A stretch of DNA of 64,000 nucleotides, taken from contig OY282606.1 in NCBI GenBank assembly GCA_958298945.1, forward strand, positions 28,121,740 to 28,185,739, given 5' to 3'. Both the position numbers and the translations under genes were made by a program. The notes below the pieces were generated by a model. That model had not been told where the DNA came from, ran no database searches, and worked only from the letters and a program-made list of their open reading frames with translations. Shown one piece after another: positions 1-11,695 of the stretch (the first letter of the stretch is position 1; each line of letters opens with the position of its first letter). Source of the stretch: Atherix ibis. Taxonomy: Eukaryota > Arthropoda > Insecta > Diptera > Athericidae.

Positions 1-420
1 GGGATATCTCTGCTGAAAAAAAGAAATTAGTGTCATTACTTTTTTGCTACACCTCATATGTTAACCTCTTATACGGTTGAAGCTTCTATCAAAATTAAAG
101 AGGATTAGCTAGTCCTTGAAAGACTCAGAAAAATGGTTCTATTCGGCAGATCGAAAATTGCAGTCTTGCATGCTCCACCATAATAACGTTTTGTGGTTTC
201 CCCAGCCATCCTATACATCTGATCATAGTCTGTTAGGCTTTTCAGGAATCATAGATCCTGAGGCTTTGTTCCCCAAGATTAGAAAACCCTTGAACGCACT
301 TTTGCAAGGTTAGAACGTTCATTAACATTGGTGCTGATGATTAGTCTTTGGATGGTCTACCATGACAATATTCCCTGTCTTCATCAACCAGTTTTTATCA
401 GAAAAAAAGGATTTCTTTAA

Positions 421-505
421 TTTCCGAGTACCGCACTCTCCTGATCATTGTCTGTGTGACTTTTTCTTAATTTCGGAAGGTCAAAAACCAGTTGAAAGGA
501 GATCA
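421..505 (+). pseudogene. decayed mariner-type transposase fragment (third-Asp region)
   Basis: One frame reads HSPDHCLCDFFLISEG, close to the SPDLAPCDFFLFPK block that carries the third catalytic Asp of DD34D mariner transposases. No other part of a transposase is secure. An HHNN at about 180 might be a degraded HHDN (second Asp), but the sequence between does not align. No terminal repeats were found. It is probably a very old, heavily decayed copy. Confidence 0.4.
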
Positions 506-519
506 TGTATAGCTGCCCT

Positions 520-1690
520 TTGAAGAGAATATTGTTAATGATAAATAATACAATTAAATTGTTGTAAAAAAAAATCCGCCCAACCGAAAAATATAAAATT
601 TTATTGTAAGTAAAAAAAAAACTGTCAAATGCGGAGAATTCTATGAGTGGATTTGTTGCGGAAGAATCTTTAACGTTTGGGAGTTCTTGATCAAATTTCA
701 GCAATTTGCAATATATTATTAAAACTACAAATACTCTAAAAATTTATACCTGATACAAAACTATTTTTTTTGAATAATTTTAAAATAAATTTAATACATT
801 TATCATGTAAATACCGTATCGCTATCAAAAATGTCTGTCAAAAATGCCGCGGTAGTCTAATGTAAAGAGTATTGAAGAAGTGGTTAAGTGTTCTTCATCG
901 AATCATACCTGGACAAAGATGATTTTTTATGGTTTCTTTTCGTGAAGAGTAGTAGCTGTAGCTTTCAGTTAAATGCAACATTTCAACATAACTTTCTTAT
1001 AGTTTACGTTGAAACTGTTGTAGGTAGCGTCGACTCCTTTCGCATAATTTACCATGACGCTTGTGACCTCTCTCAGTATTCTTATATAAATAAAACGTTA
1101 AGAAGCACATACACAAATATCTGAATGCTGGACACCCACTTTTTCTATATTTTTCTTGTTTAGTTTTTCATTTTCAGGGAGGTCAATGTTTATAATTCAA
1201 TTGAAATTTTTTAAAGAATGTCACTCAAAGTAAATAAACATGACAATTTTCAATTTCATACGAACAGAAAAAAACATAAAGTTACCTTGTAAAAAGATCC
1301 AAGCGAAATTCAAACAAATACAAAATTTCCTATTCCGTGTCTTTTCAATGTTTATATTCAATTTTTATTTTGTTATTTATTTATTTTTGTTTTGTTTTTT
1401 TTTTTTTTTGTTGAAAAATTCGCATAGGTAACTTAATTATACGTAAATGTTTAAATATATTTTTGATGATGTTTTTTGAATATTGACCAAAATAAGTAAA
1501 TATTATTTAATATTTCAAAATAATTTTTTAAGATATTTTTGGCTATATTTTCTCTTTCCTATAATTATATTTTGTAATTATTTATTTTGTTTTCTTTTTT
1601 TTTTAGTAAAAATTGATTTTAACAGAAAAAAGGAAGTAAATTTTGCAACCAATAAGTGATGCAATTGAATCATGTACGTTATTATTAATG
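520..1690. other. AT-rich intergenic sequence, nothing recognised
   Basis: Homopolymer T and A runs dominate (for example near 1390-1410). The short open frames here have the composition expected from AT-rich noncoding DNA and match no family I recognise. Confidence 0.5.
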
Positions 1691-1695
1691 GGAAA

Positions 1696-1880
1696 GTTGG
1701 ATTATGGCTAGTGACATTTTGTCTCTCATACTTAATTATCATTTTAAAGTCACATTAACTTAAAGATAGTATTTTTTATAACCAAGTAACTGAAGGATAT
1801 TTACTTCTATTCCTGAGATCAAATAAGTATGCTTTACTGGCGATTTGGCAAATAACTAGTTGGATTATGGTTAGTGACAT
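1696..1880. repeat. dispersed direct repeat pair GGATTATGGYTAGTGACATT
   Basis: GGATTATGGCTAGTGACATT near 1698 recurs as GGATTATGGTTAGTGACATT near 1862, about 163 bp apart. Both copies are preceded by AGTT. It is a local duplication of unknown origin. Confidence 0.5.
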
Positions 1881-2309
1881 TTAAACCATATAAAATAAAC
1901 TCGCTGAAAATGAGTTCTTAATTTTTAAATCTTAAAAGGAAAAAAATTCAAATAATTTCTTTTCTATAGAATAAATAATAATGGATTTTGTGGTTCAAAA
2001 AGTTGACAAATACATATATTCAAAAAATAAAAATTTGTTTAGTTTAAAATTTGGCAATTTTTTATTATTGATTAATTTATTATCAAACAATACGTAAAAA
2101 TCGTAAAAACTTTGTAAAAACGTTTCGATCTTCAAGAGGAGATTATGCTCATCAGGGATGAGATGCATTTCTCACTCATTGCATACGTAAATATATATAA
2201 TTTTCATTATACAGAGGCTCTAGAAACTCACAAGCCAGTATAAAAAAGTAATTGTTTTGTTTTAAAAGTGCATATTTTTTTGAATTAATTCTGGGCCGTA
2301 TGTTAACTA

Positions 2310-2545
2310 AATTTATTTTAGCCTAAACTTAATAATTTTAATCTGAACTAAACTGAAAGATACCTCAAACCATAAAACGTAAAATTTCGAAAAATTATTT
2401 AGCCTAAACTTAATAATTTTAATCTGGTTTTAACTGAAAGATACCACAAAACAAATTTTAGGCTAAAAATTTATTTTAGCCTAAACTTAATAATTTTAAT
2501 CTGGTTTTAACTGAAAGATACCACAAACCATAAAACATGTAAAAT
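2310..2545. repeat. three-unit degenerate tandem repeat, about 75-82 bp period
   Basis: The block TTAGCCTAAACTTAATAATT followed by TTAATCTG occurs near 2317, 2398 and 2476. Each copy is followed by ACTGAAAGATACC and, in two of them, by CATAAAAC. The units differ by small indels. The array lies just upstream of the family T fragment that carries the LINE. Confidence 0.75.
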
Positions 2546-2682
2546 TTCAAAAAATTTGACATGAAAAATTATAAAAAGTTCCCAGGACGTGTGATTTTTG
2601 AGATTTGGTTGAACTTAATTGGCTTCTATGTACATGCAATTTGATGCTTATGGGCCTTATTTTATAAAATTATGTAAAAAAT

Positions 2683-4020
2683 TGGAGGGGAATCACGCTG
2701 CTGAACACCATCCAGAAACTAATCGCATCAATCATCCTGACTCGCATCACTCCAACAGTGGAAAGTGCCCTCCGCAACGAGCAGTCTGGCTTTAGACCAA
2801 ACCGCTCCTGTATATTGATCACATCAACAGCCTAAGAATGATCATTGAACAGTCGAACGAATAGAACAGCCCGCTCTATCTTCGTTGACTTCGAAAGAGC
2901 CTTCTACATGATTTCTCGCGACGCCATCTGGAGTGCTCTGGCCGAACTAGGCATCCCGCAGGCCATAATCGATTTAATCCGAGAACTATACCGCGAGGCC
3001 CCGTGTAGAGTGCGTCTCAAAGGACGAAACAGCGATACATTCAACATCCCGAGAGGAGTCAGGCAGGGTTGCATAATCTCGCCTATCCTCTTCATAATCG
3101 CCCTAGACCTAGTTCTTCAACGCACTAACAGCACAGCCAGCGACGGTATACAGTGGACACTGCGTGAGAAGCTCCACGACCTGGACTACGCCGACGACAT
3201 ATGCCTCATGTCCCACACCTTCAACGGCATTCAGGAGAAACTGAATGCACTGGCCTCCAACGCAGAAAAAGTTGGGATGAGAATCAACATCAAGAAGACC
3301 AAATTGATGCGTGTCGGCGCCACCTGCGAGAGATCCTTGATGCTACACGGTACCCAAGTTGAAGATGTCGAAAAGTTCTGTTACCTTGGCAGCATGCTCA
3401 GCAAGGATGGTGGAACTGAAATAGACATCCAAACGCGCATCAACAAGGCGCGACAAGCGTACACCTCACTTGGGAACGTATGGCGTTCCAATCATCTCTC
3501 CATAGCACTCAAACTTCGAATATTCAACTCAAACGTCAAGCCAGTCCTGCTGTACGGCTGCGAAACATGGAAAGTAACAGACAGCACGACTCGTAAGCCT
3601 CAGGCATTTGTGAACAGATGCTTGAGGCGTATAAGCAAGATCTTCTGGCCAAACTGGATAACGAACGATGAGCTGTTACTTCTCACGAAGCAAATACCCC
3701 TGCTAGAGAACATCAAACGCAGAAAATGGAGTTGGATTGGCCACACCTTGCGAAAACCACCTACGGACATAGCAAGGATGGCACTAAATTGGAACCCACA
3801 GGGCAATCGCAGCAGAGGACGTCCAAGGACCACTTGGAGAAGATCAGTCGAACAAACTGGCAAATCATGGTCGGAAGTAAAAAGGCTGGCTGAAGACAGA
3901 AGCAGATGGAGAGAGTTCACAGAGGCTCTAGTGCCGCTATATGCTCCATAGGAGTGACTGTGTTCTCATGTCTATGTGTAACATAGAAATGAAAACCTGT
4001 CAAATAAAAAAAAAAAAATA
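2683..4020 (+). mobile_element. 5'-truncated non-LTR retrotransposon (LINE) with poly(A) tail
   Basis: The insertion has strikingly higher GC content than its surroundings, starts inside the reverse-transcriptase domain and ends in AATAAA followed by an A-rich tail (about 4003-4020). TAAAAAAT at 2675-2682 is repeated at 4021-4028, a plausible 8-bp target-site duplication. 5' truncation plus a tail plus a TSD fits target-primed reverse transcription. It landed inside a family T element. Confidence 0.8.
2684..3951 (+). pseudogene. LINE reverse transcriptase, 5'-truncated and frameshifted
   Basis: The frame opens with WRGITLLNTIQKLIASIIL and then EQSGFRPNRSC (RT blocks 0-2). Near 2808 and 2870 the reading frame shifts, with an in-frame TAG between (EQSNE*NSP). 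From about 2845 it is open for roughly 368 residues. FVDFERAF carries the catalytic Asp of motif A (residues 13-20 of that segment). GVRQGCIISPILF is motif B, and YADD (about residues 115-118) is the catalytic core. The carboxy end holds YGCETWKVT, RRKWSWIGHTLRK and RGRPRTTWRR, a tail common to many animal endonuclease-reverse transcriptases. The AP-endonuclease domain is absent through truncation. No functional protein can be made. The clade is not assigned. Confidence 0.85.
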
Positions 4021-4269
4021 TAAAAAATCATATCTATAAAGATAATATTTAAGCTTTAAAATATTTAAAAAGTAAATTCCGACTATGCGTAAAATTCATC
4101 AAAAATCACTTCAAAAGACACGAGTCCTACAAAAGGTCTCATTATAGATTTTTATATTATTTTATAATTAATATATAATGATAAAATTTTGATAATATGA
4201 TAAAATAAAAGTTTTATAAGAATGTAAAATTTAACTTTATTTTCCAAACCATAAATTGAATAATCATTT

Positions 4270-6590
4270 TTATCTAGATATCCTCTAAATTTCAATACAT
4301 AATTTCGAAAAAAGAAAAAAAAATAGTTTTCTGTCCTTAAAATGATTTTAAGAAATTTTTTTTTTGCAAAAATATAAGACATATACCTTAAAGTAAAATA
4401 AAAAAAAGAGAACTTATGAGAACGTTATACGACTTAAAAATGTATGTTATATAGTCTGAGTAGATACTTGATTTTCTGGCGATTGATCCTTTTCGAATTC
4501 AGTCAAATGGCAAATATCTTTATAGTACTTCGTAAGATTTATAAAAATTGAATTTATTCGATATTGCCACGTACTAAACTTTAATTTATGCTTTTTTTTG
4601 GTTTGTTATAATTTTAAGGTTATTGTATTCCAGGATTGTGTAAGTGAATTTTATTAGATTTGAATTCACCAAAACTATTTGAGGATAGCCGTTAACATAC
4701 TTTTAGAATATTTTGCAAATTGCTCTTTAGGAATAATGAGAATAATAAATAATCTTTAAGTGAACAATACTAAAAAAACATTGAATCGAACAAAGTCTAT
4801 TATTATTTGCAATTATATATACAAGGTGGTTATATTACTTTTGTCCAATTCGCATTTAAGTATTTATTCATTAATCAAACGATTAGAGAGTTACGAACAA
4901 TCATTAAAGAATAGCCGATAATTGTTAGTTAATTCTCGTTGTCATTGTTTCCGATAATCATAATAAATACACTAATAATAGTAGGGTAGAGAACAGCACG
5001 ATCTCAGGAAATAACTTAAAAAAAACTTAAACCGTTGGAAATTTAATCAGAGCCTTCCTTCTATAGGAACATTATAAAAATGAAAGGATAAAAGATGAAA
5101 ACAGTATGCGATTGCGTCAATATATGAGGTGGTCGCCATTGTTAATATTGAAGTCGTTGTTATTGTCAAGAGTACTTAGTCCTTGCAAAAAATACATATA
5201 TCCAGTATGGTTCATCCGTTTATATTTATTGTATGATATTATAATAACTACTCGTATACTATTGTTAATCCATATACAAGTATAAGGACGATACATTACA
5301 CAGAAGTATTTGTTCGATGCTAGAGTGGATATGGATTGGGTACATTTTTCGTAGGGAGAAATTGCGCCCAAGGGAAGAAAAAAAATTGATTTGAAAAATA
5401 CAATACTAAAAAAAAAAATACAAACAACAATTTTATTTGCTAATAGTTAGAATACGACACTATCTGGGCACTAGAATAAACGCAAAAGCAGCAGTTCGGT
5501 CTTCTGTCAAAAAATAAGTTTTAAAAAGGACGACTGCTTAGGGGGTGAGTCTAAAACTTATGAGTACATGACAACTAAATTGTTGGGTTTTTTTTTGTGC
5601 AATTCACAAAGAGTCGCGATAGGTTGATCGGTAGGGTGGAATGGCACTATAGAAAAGTCTTTTTAATATGTGAAAAATACTGAAACATTCGAAATTGGAA
5701 GGGCTGGAATAAATTTGTCAGAATCATAAACGATTCGATGGTACGATTCGGCGGAACAGGATTTGTTTAAGGTACATTTCGGTCATTGGTTCTTGGAAAT
5801 ATACAAACTTACAAGGACAATAACGAATACAGTTGTAGTTATGGCCTAGTTTTTCATCCCCTCTTGACGATTATACAGCCCGTGGGTAGCAAACATTGTC
5901 TATAAGCGAAACACGATTCTGAACATTTCTACCATCAGGAATTGTATACATTGACTCGTGTACACGAGCATACAATTTCAGTTGGACGTATTCATCCCTG
6001 TTTTTTTGAATAGTAAATTTCCGAAACCCACAACGCAATTGTTAAACGATTGTAAACGAATGGTTTATTTAGTTTATCCTTTCAATGTACATATCCCATT
6101 GTTGTATATTATGTTTTATTATATTATACTCTCATAGTTATGTATGCTGCGATCCTATAGCTCGCCAGAACTTATGTATACTAAATTCACAGAAATGTAG
6201 ATTATAATATGTTTTATGTTTTTGTTATTAAACTCTTATTTAAATAACTATCACTATTGTACATACACATATTTATGAATTACTATATAAACACAAATAA
6301 ATGTACGTACATTCAGTAACAATTCACGCATATTGTTAGAAATTCTCATTTTCTGTTGCCTTAAGAATATTAATTTTAATAGGAAAATTTGTAATTTAAA
6401 ATTTCCTTATTTATTCATTAAACAACTTTTTTTTTATAGAACATAGTGTATGTATACGTATTATTCACCAAAATAAGTAGGACATTTTTCCTCTATCAAA
6501 CAGTCTTTTTTGTACAATGTAAATAAATTGAAAATAAAAGAATAGTAACCAATTAAAATTATAAAAGTTATTTAAAATGGCCTCATGATC
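4270..6590. other. intergenic, nothing recognised
   Basis: AT-rich sequence with A/T runs, no transposase or RT motifs and no terminal repeats that I can match. Short open frames on the minus strand (about 4152-4382 and 5117-5371) look random. Confidence 0.5.
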
Positions 6591-6599
6591 GTGGCGCTA

Positions 6600-7160
6600 T
6601 AAAGTGGCTCATGACGTGTCCCGCTGGATTGTGCTCTAAAAGCCTATCTATCATATACCTCCTATTTATTACATCAATATAAAATCTCCAATATTCCGAT
6701 ACATCCAAAGTGATGCTGGTGTTCCTCAAGGTGGCCTTCTTACTCCCAACTTTTACAAAATATTTACTTTACATTCAATGCGGCTATCTTAATAATGAAA
6801 AAGCAAACTTTAAATTTATAAAAAATTCCAAAAATGTACTTCAAACTCTACAAAACCAAATTCCATTCCTTGAAAACTGGTTAACCAGGTGAAGAGTGGA
6901 AGTCATTGAAGAGAAAAGCCGCCTAAGGCATTCACTTACCGTCGCGAACAAGATTCCTCTTGAAATCATAATCGCAGTTCAATTTCAGAAAATATAAAGT
7001 ACTATATTTAGGACTATATTTAGATCATCGATTACTTAAACTACATCACAACAGATCTTAACTATCACTAAATAATAAACTTCTAATAGATAACACATTA
7101 CTAAAACCATATTAGGACCCTACGGACTTGAACTTTGGGTTTACACCAATGATTCGTAAG
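6600..7160 (+). pseudogene. Jockey-like LINE reverse-transcriptase fragment
   Basis: The order of degraded motifs matches the carboxy half of a Jockey-type RT. AGVPQGGLLTPNFYKIFT (from 6715) is RT motif B. LQNQIPFLENWLTRWRVEV follows, and then EKSRLRHSLTVANKIPLE, which resembles the KSxxVTFTLRKxxCPPL block of these elements. ILGPYGLELWVYTND near 7110-7150 resembles the ILKPIWTYGIxLWG block. The YADD motif is missing and several stops and frameshifts occur. No ends were found. Confidence 0.6.
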
Positions 7161-7164
7161 ATTG

Positions 7165-7745
7165 TTGATGGCCTTTTCTATGTCCGAAATGGTGTTATTT
7201 ATCACGATCTACACATTTCCTTTATCCGTCTGTATTTCCATAATAATCACCTTGTACGTTAACTCTCATATAATAGCTTCACCAATTGGCGTTTTAAATA
7301 ACTCGAGATTTTTTGAAAAAATTGAAAGAAATGAAGTAGAGGTTTTTTTTAAAAGTTATTGTTTTTTTAAAGTTAAGAAACAGCTTAATATCAGCGCTAG
7401 AAAAAAATCGTGACGCCAAAAATTTTGAACAAGAGCCAGGTCGAAGGCAGGTTAAAAGTGTATGCCAGTTTTTGTGATTTTATATGTAAATTGGCTGAAA
7501 TTACGTTTCTTACTTTGATAATAAGCCAAACTCACAAATTCATTGTAGATTCATGGGAGCTAGTTTTGTGTTCAAAAAATGATTCGTGGTGACCTAATGG
7601 GTTTTTTTACTTTTGAAGGTAATTGGATGAATGACCCAGTTGCCCCGCTACTACAATACTGAATTTCAATTTTTAGTTTCACTGATTTTTATCTTTCTTG
7701 GCTATATAGTTTCTTGTTTTACATAGACAAGATTGGTGGTAGATG
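7165..7745. other. intergenic, nothing recognised
   Basis: AT-rich sequence between a LINE fragment and a mariner. Two small plus-strand open frames (7162-7413, 7410-7592) have no recognisable features. Confidence 0.45.
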
Positions 7746-8326
7746 AAGCATACGAGGGCTGTTCAAAAAGTATCACGAATTTTGAATTTCCGCGAGTTAC
7801 GTGTATTCGATTTTCGATTTTTTATGTCGTTATATTGGTACTTATGTCTCTCACTTATGCCGACAAGTTCGGCCATTTTGAATGTTCAGTTAATTTTTGA
7901 CAGCTGCTTTGTTTTGCATTCCAAAAAAATGGATCAAAGAATCTGTATCAAATTTTGTGTGAAAAATAAAATTAATTGCGCGGACGTATTCCGATTATTG
8001 ACTGTGGCATATGGTGAATCTACGTTGGACCGAAGCAACATTTATTGGTGGTATAAAATATTCTCCGAGGGCCGAGAAGATGTGAACGACGAAAAGCGTG
8101 CCGGACGCCCGAGCACGTCAACAACAGATATTTGCAGGGGTGTTGTGCATCATGAGTTCTTGAGACAGAGTAGAACGGTCAATAAGGAATATAACCTGCA
8201 AGTTATGCGCAAGTTGCGCGAAGTGATCCGCTAGAAAGGCCCGAATTTGTGGAAGAACAAAAATTGGCTTTTGCGCCATGTTAACGCCCCTGCTCACGCA
8301 TCGTTGCTTGTGCGCGAATTTTTCGG

Positions 8327-8371
8327 AATACAGTGGCTACGGCACACTAATAACGCCGTAGCCACTGTATT
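8327..8371. repeat. perfect 17-bp inverted repeat inside mariner copy R1
   Basis: AATACAGTGGCTACGGC (8327-8343) is followed after 11 bp by its exact reverse complement (8355-8371). Other family R copies have TGGCCAAAAACAACACACTA here instead. The left arm is therefore an inverted copy of downstream sequence that replaced the original bases. Confidence 0.9.
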
Positions 8372-8563
8372 TCCCAGATCTGCCACCCTGTGACTTTTTC
8401 TTGTTCCCAAAACTGAAGAACCCCATTAAAGGACGACGCTATGCTAAGACTGAGGAGATAAAGACGGCATCGAAGGAGGAGGTGAACAAGATCACAAAAG
8501 ATGATTTTCTGAAGTGCTTCGAGTATTGGAAAAAACGTTGGCATAAGTGTATAATATCTGGTG

Positions 8564-8598
8564 GGGAAAAAATAGATATTCATCTATTTTTTTCCCCT
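8564..8598. repeat. second foldback duplication in copy R1
   Basis: GGGGAAAAAATAGAT is followed at once by ATTC and then ATCTATTTTTTTCCCC, an inverted repeat with one extra T. Sister copies read GGGGATTACTTTCAAGGGGA at this place. A short hairpin has replaced the normal sequence. Confidence 0.8.
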
Positions 8599-8699
8599 TT
8601 AAAAGGGGACAAAATAAATATTCATGAATAAATAAATAATTTTTGAAAAAAAAACACAAAATTCGCGATACTTTTTGAACAGACCTCGTATATTGAAAA

Positions 8700-9420
8700 C
8701 TAGAACGTCTATGTTACAAGAAGACACAAAATTTCTTAATTTTTCCTTTTGTAAATGTTGACGTGATGTTAGCCTTTGTAAATTGGGATGCGATGACACA
8801 CACATAATCTCAGTTTTGATTGTTATTGTAAAAAATCTGCTCGTTACAATAATTGTGGTTGTAGATGTCAATTAAATTTAAAAAAAAACATACTTTTTAC
8901 TGAATTTATAATTTCGGAAGGTAAAAAGATAAGTTTTATTTATAAATAATGCATTTTTATGTCAAAGTTGAAAATGCACAAAAAATTATTTCAATTTTTC
9001 CTTTCAGAATTTAATCCAAAGGATTTAAATGGAAATCGAAACCATTTATATACAACAAGTCTATGTGATAGGTATTCTCGATTTCTTAAGAGATAATGGT
9101 ATAGATACGTCTGATTTTTGCCTCAAAAAAAAAAAACTACGTTAATAGGCCTGTCATACCTGACAGTTTTATTCACATTTATTCACAATTTCATCAAGGA
9201 AAGCCGCCTAGTTCAAAAAGCGCGTGGAGCTTACTTAACACAATGTGCGCGATCATTAATTGTGAATTGAACATTTTTTTCTGAGCAATAAGGCTAATTT
9301 TGGATAAAATTGTACTATGAAAAAATAAAATTATTAGAATTTTTGAAAACTCGAAACAAAAAATTATTAAAGTTTTTATTTAATTTTGTTAGTATTTTTT
9401 TATATACAGAAAGACAAGGC
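8700..9420. other. intergenic, nothing recognised
   Basis: AT-rich sequence without motifs that I can assign. Confidence 0.45.
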
Positions 9421-9423
9421 TTG

Positions 9424-9940
9424 CGTAACTATCCTATTTGTCTTATGAAGGGATATCCAATTTATGTTTTGTAAAGTAAAATAAACTAAAAAATATTTTA
9501 AATTCAGATTTTGATATAATTTTTATTTTATTATTTTGCCTTGATTTTACCACATAATATTGTAGAACATTATTAAAATGGTATACAAAACCATTTCGAT
9601 TCATGCAGGATTCGATTCTTTTAAGGTAATTTTAGAGGTTTTTTTTCAAATTTTGGGCTGTAATTCGCCCATTACTTGACGGATTATAGTTTTTAAATGT
9701 TCTAAATTTTATGTGTTAATACCAATATTTGTGTAGCTTTATAAAAAAATACCATGGGCGTCAAATAGTACGATTTTACGCCGAAAATGGCAAAAAAGCT
9801 AAAATTTGTTTTGTTGTGTGGTTTGTGATGCCATATTGTTGGAAGCACATATTATCCAGATTAAAATATTTAAGTTCATGCCAAAAAAAAATGTTGGTTA
9901 TCATACGGTCATAGCGCTCGGAATTATTATAATAATTTAC
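9424..9940 (-). mobile_element. family T fragment, 3' half
   Basis: The left end resembles the family T 3' terminus (AACTATCCTATTTGTCTTAT). Read on the minus strand, bases 9760-9935 contain degraded versions of the family's coding segments. These include the AVTINSERYDRMI-like block followed by an FFWHELEDFNLDNMW-like block (here from GCTATGACCGTATGATAACC). The block GGCGTCAAATAGTACGATTT is the reverse complement of the SCDLTPLD region. The 5' half is missing. Confidence 0.55.
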
Positions 9941-10018
9941 TTTTATATAATAATTTATAATAATTAATGATAAACTTTAATCTAATCTAATATTATCTTA
10001 AATTTAATATCTATTAAA

Positions 10019-10092
10019 CAGTTATCGAATAAATAAGCTGCTTTTTTCAAATTATAAAATTTGAAAAAAGCAACTCATTTATCAACTGGAAT
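10019..10092. repeat. hairpin-forming inverted repeat
   Basis: A 15-bp perfect stem, TGCTTTTTTCAAATT (10039-10053) and its complement (10058-10072), surrounds a 4-base loop. Imperfect pairing continues outward to about 10019 and 10092 (CAGTTATCGAATAAATAAG against CTCATTTATCAACTG). It could be a tiny foldback MITE or a template-switch scar. Confidence 0.75.
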
Positions 10093-10099
10093 TGTGCCT

Positions 10100-11690
10100 T
10101 AAAAAAATTTTTTGTTCCTTGTTCTTCTTCTTAAATATTGTATTTGAATATCTCATTTTATTTGCTCAATTTAATATAAACAAATTGTTTAATATATTAA
10201 ATATTGATTTTTTCATATAATAAGAGCAGTCCACTTTAGGTTATTAGTTTTTTGATTAAATTTTGTCTGCACAATAATGTGGCAAAAACAGTAAACAAAA
10301 TATCACAACGTTGGCCCTTCAAATATCATTTACTGGGTTGCCCGCCGGGTTTCATTGTCACTATTCCTTGTATAATTGTATTATCATTATATTGGAATTC
10401 GAATACCAATTCTAGAAGAATAGTTGTTCGTATTGTACGATTGACAATCGAGTGGTAGTGGAGTAGTGCCGAAAAAGGGAAAAACATAAGTGTTGAAGGC
10501 TTGTTTGTAATGAATACTTTGTGCAACTCGACTAAAATCCACTGGCTAGAATCAATCGTAAGGTTTACTTCTCCTGGACGACTACTATCTGAATTGTATT
10601 TGGTTCATCTGCTCACCTTGGCTATTGTGCCTGGAGCTCGTTATGATTCCCAATAAGTGGTCAATATAGAAATCGAACACAATAGGTCAAGATAATGGCT
10701 AGGCTGAATATGCTCGGAAATAGGAAATTCTTTATATCTCATCGAAACATGATGGCTATTCATGGCAATGAGATTCGGTATTGGAGAAAACGAACTCTTA
10801 TTAATAGATGAATTGTGGCTTTGGAAAAGGACTATTAAATATGCTGTCTGGTATACGGTTCTATTTAACTTTAGGATGCAAATGCGATAGATGCATTTTC
10901 AGGTAATCCAATAAAACAAAGCTTTGGCTATGATCTAACAAATTTGTGCACTGAGGTGTTTTATCTATTCTGAATTGGAGATAAAATTTTCTCAGTAGTG
11001 GTTTTCAAGGCAATACAAACCAATAAACTGCATCAAGTCCATACTGTCCGCGAATAATAGATAAACAGACAATCTGTATATGAGCCAACAAATGTAGATT
11101 AAGGATTGTGTACTATTCGTACTTCAGGCCGAACAGGGCAATGTTGACATGTCGTCTGCATGCAAAATGTTCTAAGCGGCTGATGTTATTTCGTTGGCAG
11201 TCTTACTGCGAGTCTATACTACTCCCATAGATTGCATCTAAGGATCTATTGTGAATAGATTGTAAATCGCATTAAGGCAGTAGTCAAATTTAGTTAGAAA
11301 CAAAGGATTTTCTGATTGCTTGGTACTAGAGACTAGATAAGGTTTTAGGTTTTCTATGGCCTATACGAGTAACCACATCCCTGGAAAGTGTTTAAATTAT
11401 TAACTATAGATACTTACTTATACAGAGTCGTATATTTAAAAATAACTATACAATTAAAGATGACAATATAATTTTTCAGGGTTGCAACGAGTCAACTGAT
11501 CAGATAAACTAGAAAAATCGAAGCGCATTATAGAAATAAATTGCATTGAGAAGATTCCAAATTTATTGTATTTAATGAATGATTTTTGTGAGTTCTACTT
11601 TATAATACTTACAATATATTGCAATTAAGTAGAGATGAGTATCGATTTTTTCAAAAATTTTTAAGCAATTAAAGACAAGGATGAGGAGCA
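10100..11690. other. intergenic, slightly less AT-rich, nothing recognised
   Basis: Between about 10.25 and 11.4 kb the base composition is less extreme than in the flanks. No domain, long open frame or terminal repeat could be identified on either strand. Confidence 0.4.
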
Positions 11691-11695
11691 TTATA

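Larger units (their letters stand above)
2570..4266 (+). mobile_element. family T element (DD41D-type Tc1/mariner remnant), split by a LINE
   Basis: Bases 2574-2682 translate as a degraded form of the segment FPGRVISRFGDVNWPPRSCD (here FPGRVIFEIWLNLI...). That segment lies between the second and third catalytic Asp in this family. After the LINE (2683-4020), the family's 3' tail resumes: a block CAAAAATCACTTCAAAAG...GTCCTACAAAAGGTC, then an AT-rich stretch. It ends in a terminal repeat near 4233-4266 (TTTCCAAACC...GAATAATC), the counterpart of GAGTTATCCAATTTGTGCTT in other copies. The left end is not resolved. Confidence 0.6.
7753..8688 (+). mobile_element. family R mariner, internally deleted (copy R1)
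   Basis: Both ends are present: CGAGGGCTGTTCAAAAAGTA at the left and the inverse ending CAGACCTCG at the right, flanked by TA at 7751-7752 and 8689-8690. The element is 936 bp, against about 1.25-1.3 kb for intact mariners. The open frame starts at ATG 7929 (MDQRICIKFC, a helix-turn-helix DNA-binding region) and runs through GRPSTSTTD. A deletion then removes the first catalytic Asp region and joins it to CRGVVHHEF. A stop follows at 8232. Remnants continue in other frames: DLWKNKNWLL, the region around the third Asp, and the tail SPLKGDKIN. Two short inverted duplications (8327-8371 and 8564-8598) have scrambled the 3' half. Confidence 0.9.

Noticed and set aside
7743..8234. 163-residue frame starting at 7743 as the true transposase start
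   Set aside because: The first 62 residues translate the TIR and leader. The shared start in all family R copies is MDQRIC, here at 7929.
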